A stretch of DNA of 8,517 nucleotides from an uncultured bacterium (GTDB lineage: Bacteria; Acidobacteriota; UBA890): assembly GCA_937922775.1 (NCBI GenBank), contig CALAKE010000518.1:1-8517 (forward strand). The letters run 5' to 3'. Below are positions 1 through 6,081 of the stretch, in pieces. Made by a program: the position numbers and the translations under genes. The first letter of the stretch is position 1, and the number at the start of each line of letters is the position of its first letter. A model generated the notes under the pieces. It worked only from the letters and a program-made list of their open reading frames with translations. It was not told the DNA's origin and did not search any database.

Positions 1-71
1 GTGCCGACCGGCAACAATGCATCGGAGCTGACTGCCTGCACGATTGCCCCATGCCTCCCCTGAATCCCCTG

Positions 72-764
72 CTAGAGCAACCATTCGCACGGGTCTTGCG
101 TCTCACGAAGGAGATCGCGCAGTCCGCGGAGATCGAAAACAACGTCAGGAGGTGGAACGGCCCCTTGCGGATGGAGCTCGGCAGAAGGGGGGTACCCGCC
201 CGCGAGCGTCCAATAGACCCAGAGCATCTCGTGGCCCATCAACGTGCGAAGCAGGTCGAAAGGGGCGGGCAGGTAGAGCCTCTGAGTCGTGGGCGCCGGG
301 CTCCAGGGTCGCAGCTCGATCGTTTCCTTGTTATCCAGCACCAACAGGATGAACTGGTCGCGCAGGGGCTCGCGCTGGCTTCGGCGAAAAGCGGATTCGG
401 AATCCCTGGGATTCTGCCTGTCCCTGCTCATGACGGAATTGTCGATGAAGATCTCAGTAGCCCCCTGGACGCACTGAAGCACCAGCGTAGGAATCTGGGT
501 GCGCCGAAGGTTGTCGGGTTCTCTCCGCTGCGTGCGCTGGTCCCACTCCGAGACATAACGTCCACCGACGAGTCCCATTGAGAGTGAAACAGGGGCCCCC
601 GGCCGGCTGTCCTCGAGAAGCACTCGCCACTCCCCTGGGCGCGGCAGAATCTGCCGCTGCCCAGATGCGTCCGCAAGGTTACCGGCTGCCAGCACCCCGC
701 CGGCCATGAGAAGGATGAGGGAGCGGCAGACGACCTTGCGCATAGAATCGTGGATTTCGATCAT
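72..764 (-). CDS. Secreted VasI/TagO-like protein
   Basis: 230 residues. I chose the ATG at 764 because a purine-rich AGAGG lies about 5 bases upstream and because it gives a plausible signal peptide (basic stretch around residues 9-14, hydrophobic core about 16-31). The frame stays open far upstream to 1271, but that extension is polar, has no export signal and crosses the promoter side of the next gene. The mature part resembles the VasI/TagO family known as type VI secretion accessory proteins: a strand ending LVLQC (C98), a central Asp-containing segment before a tryptophan (ELRPW), a LPAPFDLLRTLMGHE segment, then FDLRGL and a terminal C226-E-W. In that family the two cysteines are placed to form a disulfide, consistent with an exported protein. 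No type VI gene is nearby, so the role is unknown. The family call is from pattern memory (moderate); that it is coding and exported is firmer. Confidence 0.72.
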   Translation of the reverse strand: MIEIHDSMRKVVCRSLILLMAGGVLAAGNLADASGQRQILPRPGEWRVLLEDSRPGAPVSLSMGLVGGRYVSEWDQRTQRREPDNLRRTQIPTLVLQCVQGATEIFIDNSVMSRDRQNPRDSESAFRRSQREPLRDQFILLVLDNKETIELRPWSPAPTTQRLYLPAPFDLLRTLMGHEMLWVYWTLAGGYPPSAELHPQGAVPPPDVVFDLRGLRDLLRETQDPCEWLL

Positions 765-856
765 GTCCGCCTCTCGTTCCCGACGATTCTCCCATCCCGA
801 GGAGCGACTGACCAACTTGCCCTCGTCGACGGTAATTGCCGTGGGGCTACCAAAGT

Positions 857-913
857 GAGGGGTGATCGCCGTAGCGCTCGACCCCCGGGAGGTGCGGGGT
901 GATCGCCGCAGCG
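857..913. repeat. Tandem 20-bp direct repeat, 18/20 identical
   Basis: Two copies, at 857-876 and 894-913, share the core GGGGTGATCGCCG and differ at 2 of 20 positions; they are offset by 37 bp. The core GGTGATCGCC is itself a near-palindrome (GGYGATCRCC with one mismatched pair). More degenerate relatives lie at 831-840 (GGTAATTGCC) and 983-990 (GGTGATTA). The position between divergent promoters suits an operator for a dimeric regulator, but no regulator can be assigned. Confidence 0.5.
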
Positions 914-1056
914 GACGCTTGAGCGCGAAGGCAACAGAGCTACATGTTCTTCTGCGCGCCATGTGCGCGAACTGTCCGCCGAGGTGATTACCCCGTGCCG
1001 ACCGACAATCCCACAGCGAGGCGTCGGGCCTGCCAATACTGTTATGTCGGTTGCTC

Positions 1057-1078
1057 TGTACATTAATATCATGGTACA
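1057..1078. promoter_or_regulatory. Inverted repeat upstream of RHH gene, candidate operator
   Basis: TGTAC (1057-1061) and GTACA (1074-1078) are exact reverse complements separated by 12 bp. The enclosed stretch is AT-rich, unlike its surroundings, and includes TATCAT at 1067-1072, which could serve as a -10 element. The repeat ends 32 bp before the ATG of a ribbon-helix-helix protein. Small proteins of this fold often repress their own promoter through such sites, so autoregulation is a reasonable inference, not something the sequence proves. Confidence 0.35.
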
Positions 1079-1110
1079 CAGGCAAGAATAGGAGAGATCG
1101 GGGAGCTGTG

Positions 1111-1461
1111 ATGAGCCGCGTCCAGACCGGGGTCAGAATCGAAAGGAGCCTTCTGAAGGTGCTGAAGGCAGTGGCCGAGTATGAAGAGGTGTCGCTGGGC
1201 GCCCTTGTGGAGCGCATCGTACTGAGCTCGTTTACGGGCAAGAAGATTTTCGACGATGAGACACTGGGCAAGATCGCCGAGCTCGGTCGCGTCTATGGCC
1301 TCGAGGTTGAAACAGTCACCGCGCCGGAGGGATCCCCTGCCTCCGACGTGTCGGAATCTCCCCAAGTCGCCGCGGCGCCCGATCCCCAAGATGAGGCACG
1401 GGAAGCCGATTTGGCCGAGGCCTTCGACGGGCTTTCCCGTATGCTCGGGGATGAGCACTGA
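1111..1461 (+). CDS. Small ribbon-helix-helix (CopG/Arc-like) protein
   Basis: 116 residues. The ATG at 1111 is preceded by GGGAG 5 bases upstream; an in-frame ATG at 1051 would add 20 residues that fall in the AT-rich leader and match nothing. Residues about 4-42 fit a ribbon-helix-helix fold: a short strand (VQTGVRIE), helix A (RSLLKVLKAVAEYEE), a turn (VSLG) and helix B (ALVERIVLSSF). In this fold a dimer inserts the paired strands into the DNA major groove. The rest is a short helical stretch (about 48-65) and a Pro/Ala/Asp/Glu-rich tail ending in an acidic helix (about 92-116). It has no adjacent toxin gene, so it is not obviously an antitoxin. It could be a transcriptional regulator or a divergent member with a non-DNA role; the fold call is by pattern only. 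Confidence 0.7.
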   Translation: MSRVQTGVRIERSLLKVLKAVAEYEEVSLGALVERIVLSSFTGKKIFDDETLGKIAELGRVYGLEVETVTAPEGSPASDVSESPQVAAAPDPQDEAREADLAEAFDGLSRMLGDEH

Positions 1462-1579
1462 GGCCGGTTCCCGTCTTGTACCTCTGGTCAGCAGTGTCCG
1501 TAGGTTTCCCGGGAGTACTACAATGCAGGCTCGAGCGATCCTTGTGCCCCGTCTCGCGAACATTCGCCACGGTTGATTC

Positions 1580-1912
1580 ATGCTGTTTCGTGCCATCATC
1601 TGGGTGATTGCCATCTGGCTGGCGATGTCCGCGCTCCGTTCGATTATGGAGGGGACGGCAAACCTGGGTTCGCGACGGAGAGCGTCGCGTCCCCTCGTTC
1701 CGGGCCAGCGCAAGAAGGCTCTCTCTACGCTGGGACTCAGCGAGGGGGCGAGCAAGGCTCAGATCCGCGAGGCTTACCGGGAGCTCGCCAAGAAATACCA
1801 TCCCGACAGGGTCGCCCATCTGGGCCCCGAGCTCACCGAGCTGACTTCAGAGAAGTTCAAGGAGATCTCCGAAGCGCACGATGTGCTGACGGGCAGGGGT
1901 CGGCGGCGGTAG
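1580..1912 (+). CDS. Membrane-anchored minimal J-domain protein
   Basis: 110 residues. An N-terminal membrane segment (about 3-23) is followed by a basic Arg-rich linker (30-46) and a C-terminal J domain (about 47-107). The domain has helix II (IREAYRELAKKY), the HPD signature (H74-P75-D76) needed to stimulate the ATPase of DnaK/Hsp70, then a helix III segment (FKEISEAHDVL). The loop after HPD (RVAHLGPELTEL) is like that of DjlA-type terminal J domains. There is no Gly/Phe region, zinc-binding region or substrate domain, so it is a co-chaperone of DjlA or DnaJ class III type rather than DnaJ itself. The positive-inside rule puts the J domain in the cytoplasm, recruiting DnaK to the inner membrane. 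No clear ribosome-binding site precedes the ATG. It lies 118 bp after the ribbon-helix-helix gene and may be independent of it. Confidence 0.82.
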   Translation: MLFRAIIWVIAIWLAMSALRSIMEGTANLGSRRRASRPLVPGQRKKALSTLGLSEGASKAQIREAYRELAKKYHPDRVAHLGPELTELTSEKFKEISEAHDVLTGRGRRR

Positions 1913-1989
1913 AGGGGATTCCAGAAGCGGATAGGCTCGCGGATGGAGCTGTGAGGCTTGGCGTCGGCGCTTCAGGTTTGAATCCGGAC

Positions 1990-2196
1990 CTAGCTAGCGA
2001 CCCCTTGCGGGCCACGCAAGACGCGAGCCGGCAGCATGAAGATGGATCGCAGGAGCTCGAAAACCGAGTCGACGGCGATGCCCAGCAGGCGGAAGGGAAG
2101 CAGCAACAGCCATACGAACGGGTAGGCTATCAGCGCAAGGAACGCCAGGGGCCAGCATATAACCAGGAGAATCAGCCACAAGAAGAATTTCGTCAT
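1990..2196 (-). CDS. Small hydrophobic membrane protein, 68 residues
   Basis: Starts at the ATG ending at 2196, with GAGG about 9 bases upstream (complement of 2206-2209). Residues about 4-37 are almost continuously hydrophobic, rich in Leu, Trp and Phe with prolines (ICWPLAFLALIAYPFVWLLL), and are followed by a second amphipathic/hydrophobic helix (about 42-58) and a short polar tail. This looks like one long re-entrant or two short membrane helices. It resembles small uncharacterised inner-membrane proteins seen in many bacteria, but I know no function. It is convergent with the J-domain gene (77-bp gap) and divergent, with a 47-bp gap, from the HEAT-cyclophilin gene, so those two promoters must be compact or overlapping. 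The opposite strand here has a long open frame, but its product has no protein-like features. Confidence 0.72.
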   Translation of the reverse strand: MTKFFLWLILLVICWPLAFLALIAYPFVWLLLLPFRLLGIAVDSVFELLRSIFMLPARVLRGPQGVAS

Positions 2197-2243
2197 CTCG
2201 AACCACCTCTCTCACACAGCGTCATGTTCTCAGGATCTACTCT

Positions 2244-4421
2244 ATGATACGAGCCCCGAGGCGCCTTGGTTTCCTGCTCGTCGGAATCGTCCCGGCGATC
2301 GTTCTGCCCATCACGGTGACGAGCGCCACGAGCGCAGTGGGGGCGTGGGTGGCAGTCGGCGAGGAGATGTCTTCCTCTCCCCCTGGACCGTCGCAAGACC
2401 CAGCCAGACAGATCCACGCGCTCCTCGACGTCGAGGACTCGCGACCAAGCTCCGCGGAGGCTGTCGCGCCGCTGCTGCATGGCCTCGAGTCAGAGGACAT
2501 CGAGGTTCGCGGGGTGGCGGTGCGAGCGCTCGGCCGGCTGGAGCGCATCGAGCTCGTCCTACCCATAGCCGAGATGTTGTCGGATGAGAGCCCGGCTGTT
2601 CGCGGTATGGCCGCCAACGCGTTGGCCCAGGCCGCCTACCGAGGAGGGGCACGCACGGCCGCCACTCCCTTGCTCGCCGCATTCGCTGAAGAAGAGGATC
2701 CGTCCGTACGCGGAGCTCTTGCTCAGGCTTTGGGTCGCTTACCTCATGCGACAGCCGAGGAGGTGAGAGAAGCGGAGGAGGCGATTCTGGGGCTGGCAGC
2801 AAGTGCTCCGGCCGTCACTCTTCTGGGCGTTACGCGCGGACTCGAATCCCTCGCGCGCCAGCGGCCCGCCGACACGCCGCTCTCCTTGGCGGCGGTCACC
2901 ACGTTGCGCCAGCTCGCGTTGTACGGTGAGTCTGCGGAGGCGGCACCCAGGCAGGCTCGCACGCTCGGCGCCGCACGCGTACGCCGCCTCGCAGTTGCCG
3001 CGCTCACCGCCGCCGGTGACGCTGACCCCGCCGTGCTGAGGGCCGTGACTAGGGACGCCGACGAAGAGGTCCGGCGGCTGGGCGCCGCGGCGGTCGCGGC
3101 CCTTGCCGATGAAGAGGTTGCTCGGGAGCTGACCACCTACGGATTACGTGACATCTCTCCTCGTGTGCGCTACCAGGCCCTTACTGTCTTCGGCCAGACT
3201 CTTCGGAAGAGCTTCGGCTGTACACCCATCGCTTCGGCACTCGATGATCGCGATGCCCATGTCGCGCTGCTGGCCATCGACCTCCTCGGCAGTGGCTGCC
3301 CCGACAGACGCGACCTGGAGGAATTACTGATTCAGTATGTCGGCCTGATGAAGGTCGGGGAGTCCAGCTCCTCCTTCTACGAGGCATGGCACCGACCAGC
3401 GCACGCTTTGGAAGCGCTATCGCGCAGCAATGCCGAGGCAGCGACGGAGGCGCTTCCGTACTTCGTTTCCAATCGTGTTTGGCAGGTACGCATGTATGCC
3501 GCCAGGGCGGCCGCGAATCTGAGTGCAATCTCCTATCTCGAGGGGCTCGCCAACGACTCTCACCCTAACGTCCGTACGGCAGCAGTTCGCGCTCTTTCCG
3601 CACAGCGCGGCCACGCGCACGATTCGATCTTCATTGCCGCTCTCGACAGCAACGACTACCAGCTGCTGATGACTGCGGCCAATGCGCTGGAGGGGTCTCC
3701 TGACGCCGCGGCGCCCCCCGCGCTCGCCTCGGCGCTCGCGCGAATCACGGCCCAACAACGCCAGACCTCACGCGATGCGCGCAGGGCGCTGATCACCAGG
3801 GTAGGGGAGTTGGGTAATGCGAGTCTTGCTGAAACGCTGACGACCTACCTCCACGACTTCGACCCCGTGATCGCCGCGGCTGCCGCGCGCATCCTCTCGG
3901 CGTGGACCGGCGAGGCGCACCAGGCGGCGCCAGAGCTCCTGCCGAGGGAGCCATTTCCGGCATTCGCGGATCTGGTGTCTCTCGTCGGCGCTCGCGCGCT
4001 CATCGAGATGGATACCGGTGGGGTGATCGAGCTACGTCTGTTTCCGTTCGAAGCGCCGACCAATGCCGCCCGCTTCGCCCGCCTCGCGCGGGCCGGCTAC
4101 TACGATGGGCTGACGTTTCACCGGATCGTGCCCAACTTCGTCATCCAGGGAGGCAGCCCCGGGGCCAACGAGTTCTGGGGGGACGGTCCGTTCACGCGTG
4201 ATGAGATTTCCGCCCGCTCGAATCTCCGTGGCACGGTGGGCATTTCGACGCGCGGTCGCGACACGGGTGATGCTCAGATATTCGTCAACCTCGTGGACAA
4301 CGTCCGCCTCGATCACAACTTCACCCTGTTTGCAGAGGTCGTTGACGGAATGGACGTCGTGGACGCCGCGCTCGAGGGCGCGACCATCAAGAGCGTAGTG
4401 ATCGAGGAAGGTGCAGGGTAG
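2244..4421 (+). CDS. Exported HEAT-repeat protein fused to cyclophilin-type prolyl isomerase
   Basis: 725 residues. AGGA lies 8 bases before the ATG. Residues 1-30 form a signal peptide (MIRAPRR, hydrophobic core, then TSATSA as a likely cleavage context). From about 50 to 555 there are some ten or more HEAT-like helical repeats, recognisable by recurring VRxxAxxAL patterns (IEVRGVAVRALGRL, PAVRGMAANAL, EEVRRLGAAAVAAL, PNVRTAAVRALSA). Residues about 585-722 are a compact cyclophilin domain: FHRIVPNFVIQGG (625-637) gives the catalytic Arg (R627), Phe (F632) and Gln (Q635) equivalent to R55, F60 and Q63 of human cyclophilin A, followed by GTVGIS, DAQIFVN and LDHNFTLF blocks. It should isomerise Xaa-Pro bonds in the periplasm, with the solenoid acting as a client- or partner-binding platform (inference). 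It stands alone, with no operon partner on its strand, and ends 7 bp before the stop of the convergent gene. Confidence 0.9.
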   Translation: MIRAPRRLGFLLVGIVPAIVLPITVTSATSAVGAWVAVGEEMSSSPPGPSQDPARQIHALLDVEDSRPSSAEAVAPLLHGLESEDIEVRGVAVRALGRLERIELVLPIAEMLSDESPAVRGMAANALAQAAYRGGARTAATPLLAAFAEEEDPSVRGALAQALGRLPHATAEEVREAEEAILGLAASAPAVTLLGVTRGLESLARQRPADTPLSLAAVTTLRQLALYGESAEAAPRQARTLGAARVRRLAVAALTAAGDADPAVLRAVTRDADEEVRRLGAAAVAALADEEVARELTTYGLRDISPRVRYQALTVFGQTLRKSFGCTPIASALDDRDAHVALLAIDLLGSGCPDRRDLEELLIQYVGLMKVGESSSSFYEAWHRPAHALEALSRSNAEAATEALPYFVSNRVWQVRMYAARAAANLSAISYLEGLANDSHPNVRTAAVRALSAQRGHAHDSIFIAALDSNDYQLLMTAANALEGSPDAAAPPALASALARITAQQRQTSRDARRALITRVGELGNASLAETLTTYLHDFDPVIAAAAARILSAWTGEAHQAAPELLPREPFPAFADLVSLVGARALIEMDTGGVIELRLFPFEAPTNAARFARLARAGYYDGLTFHRIVPNFVIQGGSPGANEFWGDGPFTRDEISARSNLRGTVGISTRGRDTGDAQIFVNLVDNVRLDHNFTLFAEVVDGMDVVDAALEGATIKSVVIEEGAG

Positions 4422-4428
4422 GGGAAGG

Positions 4429-4830
4429 CTACTCCCGGCGATTACCTGCGCACGGAAGCTCTCCCATGCCGGTGATCCACTTGCCGGTGATCGTGTCGCC
4501 GTCGACCGTGCCGTCGAAGTCCATCACCATGCCGCCATCGCCCATCGTGCGCTGGAAGGTGAGATTGTCGCCATCGACGACGATGTTGGTCATCACCATC
4601 TCCATGCCCTGGCTGGCCCACACGCCGGCGAGCTCGCCATCCTCCATGGATATCGTCATTACGGCGAGCATCTGCTGCCCCTGGAACTCAGTCTCCATGT
4701 CCCAGGTGCCGAGGAACGCCTCTTCCGCCTCGTTCTGGGGCTGGTCGTCAGGCAAACCCTCGACCGCCAGTGCAGGAAACATCGCTGCGACCACGAGACA
4801 AACCGCCAAAGCTGTCTTGCTCTTGACCAT
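4429..4830 (-). CDS. Small Met-rich secreted beta-barrel-like protein
   Basis: 133 residues. The ATG at 4830 has an excellent AAGGAG 8 bases upstream; the frame is open to 4920 but that start has no comparable site and would bury the signal peptide. Residues 1-22 are a signal peptide (MVKSK, hydrophobic core, FPALA before VEG). After an acidic linker the mature part reads as alternating strands: LGTWDMETEF, QQMLAVMTISMEDGELAGVW, MVMTNIVVDGDNLTFQ, GMVMDFDGTVDGDTITGKW. The GTW start, the DGxLxGxW turn and the final TGKW resemble small lipocalin/avidin-like barrels annotated only as hypothetical. About 10 percent of the mature residues are Met (11 of about 111), which is unusual and could mean metal binding or an oxidant sink, though neither is shown. 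It has one Cys near the C-terminus. A possible minus-strand promoter is listed separately. The ligand is unknown. Confidence 0.83.
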   Translation of the reverse strand: MVKSKTALAVCLVVAAMFPALAVEGLPDDQPQNEAEEAFLGTWDMETEFQGQQMLAVMTISMEDGELAGVWASQGMEMVMTNIVVDGDNLTFQRTMGDGGMVMDFDGTVDGDTITGKWITGMGELPCAGNRRE

Positions 4831-4910
4831 AATTCTCGCTCCTTGTTGTTTGGGCCACCTGCCCGAGACCAGCTTCCCTCGTCCGAGTTGCCCGGGTATC
4901 GTCTTGGCGC

Positions 4911-4938
4911 CTATCAGCATGATTCAGTTGCGTGACAA
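4911..4938 (-). promoter_or_regulatory. Possible sigma70-like promoter for the Met-rich secreted protein
   Basis: On the minus strand, TTGTCA (4933-4938, five of six matches to the -35 consensus) is followed after 16 bp by TGATAG (4911-4916), a poor -10 preceded by a TG. It would give a leader of roughly 75 bases before the ATG at 4830. The -10 is weak, so this is only a candidate. Confidence 0.22.
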
Positions 4939-5036
4939 TCGGCAAGGGAGAGGACGAGACTGTTGCTCGCCTTGCCGGCCGCGCATAAGCTCATGGGCGC
5001 CGGGCATTCCAAAACGGAGAGCCTTCAGGGGGTGAG

Positions 5037-6065
5037 ATGAGCGTCCAAGAAGTGACAGCCGAGCAACGCATCCGCACCATCTGCCTGCTGTTGATTACCA
5101 CCGTCATAGTCGGCGCCGCGCTGCGCTGGCTGAGCCCTGTGATGATCCCCTTCATTCTCTCGGTCTTCCTGGCACTGGCCCTCTCTCCTTTGGTGGATTT
5201 TCAGGTCGATCAGCTCAAGATGCCGCGGGGATTGGCGGTCCTGGGAGCGTTTGTCATAGCCCTCGTCATTCTCGGGCTCCTCGGATATTTGATCACCAGC
5301 TCGGCTGTGAAAGTTGCGGCCAACGCCGGCGAGTATCAGGCGCAGTTCAGCATGATGGTGCAACGTATCTCAGCTGCGCTGCCGCTGGAGAGCATGGGCG
5401 TTGATCTCGACGGCGTGATGAACATCCCGATCGGCGCCGTCGGCAGCATGCTGGTAACCACGACCAACGCGTTGGTCGGCATTGTTTCGAACGGCACACT
5501 CGTCGCCATCTTCGTCGTGTTCATGCTCATCGGCGGGGGGACGGCTGCCTCTCGGCCAGCGGGCACGTGGGCTGAGGTCGAGGCGCAAGTGAAGCGCTAC
5601 ATCGTTTTCAAGGGGGTGCTGTCGGCGGCCACGGGAATTGCCGTCGGGGGAACCCTCTCTTTGCTCGGCGTCGATTTGGCTCTGGTTTTCGGCCTTTTTG
5701 CGTTCCTTTTGAACTTTATTCCCAGCATCGGGTCGATCATCGCCACTTTGCTGCCAGTTCCGGTCGTGCTGATGAGCCCGAACCTGTCGGTGACGTCCGC
5801 CATTCTCGCCATTGCGATACCCGGCGCCATCCAGTTCTCGGTCGGAAACGTGATCGAGCCCAAAATCATGGGCGATGAGCTCGACCTTCATCCCGTTACG
5901 ATCCTGTTGACGTTGATCGTCTGGGGCATGCTTTGGGGCATCGTCGGAATGCTGCTGGCTACCCCCATCACAGCCATCATGAAGATCCTGTTCGCCAAGA
6001 ACGAGATCACGGCACCGATCGCCGACATCATGGCGGGCCGCCTCGACCGCCTACGGGATGCCTGA
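5037..6065 (+). CDS. AI-2E/PerM family membrane protein
   Basis: 342 residues, normal for the family. The ATG follows AGGGGGTGAG. Two N-terminal membrane helices (about 15-50) form the LRWLSPVMIPFILSVFLALALSPLVD block typical of the family; a third helix lies at about 63-86, followed by a soluble amphipathic stretch (about 87-145). The C-terminal half has several further helices, with the family signature FIPSIGS (227-233), then GNVIEPKIMG (E274-P275-K276), LHPVTILLTLIVWG and a closing GIVGMLLATPITAIMKI. Members have been described as an autoinducer-2 exporter (TqsA), a permease-like protein (PerM) and Na+/H+ antiporters, so the substrate cannot be read from sequence, and nothing here points to quorum sensing. 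It sits 206 bp from the divergent secreted-protein gene and directly upstream of the EEP lipoprotein gene, with which it is probably co-transcribed. Confidence 0.9.
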   Translation: MSVQEVTAEQRIRTICLLLITTVIVGAALRWLSPVMIPFILSVFLALALSPLVDFQVDQLKMPRGLAVLGAFVIALVILGLLGYLITSSAVKVAANAGEYQAQFSMMVQRISAALPLESMGVDLDGVMNIPIGAVGSMLVTTTNALVGIVSNGTLVAIFVVFMLIGGGTAASRPAGTWAEVEAQVKRYIVFKGVLSAATGIAVGGTLSLLGVDLALVFGLFAFLLNFIPSIGSIIATLLPVPVVLMSPNLSVTSAILAIAIPGAIQFSVGNVIEPKIMGDELDLHPVTILLTLIVWGMLWGIVGMLLATPITAIMKILFAKNEITAPIADIMAGRLDRLRDA

Positions 6066-6081
6066 CCTCGGGGGCTCATTA

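Larger units (their letters stand above)
765..1110. other. Intergenic region between divergent genes
   Basis: 346 bp between the VasI-like gene (minus) and the ribbon-helix-helix gene (plus). It should contain both promoters. I found no convincing sigma70-type -35/-10 pair. It does hold a degenerate repeated motif (831-990) and an inverted repeat just before the plus-strand gene, listed separately. The frames that cross it have no recognisable protein, so I read it as non-coding. Confidence 0.6.

Noticed and set aside
1..1004. GTGCCGACCG repeated at 1-10 and 995-1004
   Set aside because: A 10-bp exact match is expected by chance in a GC-rich window of this size, and the flanks do not align well.
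72..1271. A 399-residue minus-strand reading of the VasI-like gene
   Set aside because: The first 169 residues are polar, lack any fold pattern and would put the signal peptide inside the protein. The internal ATG at 764 has a ribosome-binding site and a clean signal peptide; the extension is a GC-rich open frame.
1913..1989. A terminator between the convergent J-domain and small membrane-protein genes
   Set aside because: The only matching arms (GAAGCG and CGCTTC) are about 37 bases apart and have no T-run.
1573..2247. A 224-residue plus-strand frame over the J-domain and small membrane-protein genes
   Set aside because: It overlaps two better-supported genes in other frames; its composition (Gln, Gly, Arg, Glu) is that of a shadow frame.
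5037..6065. A quorum-sensing role from the AI-2E family name
   Set aside because: The family includes transporters with unrelated substrates, and no luxS, lsr or other signalling gene is present.
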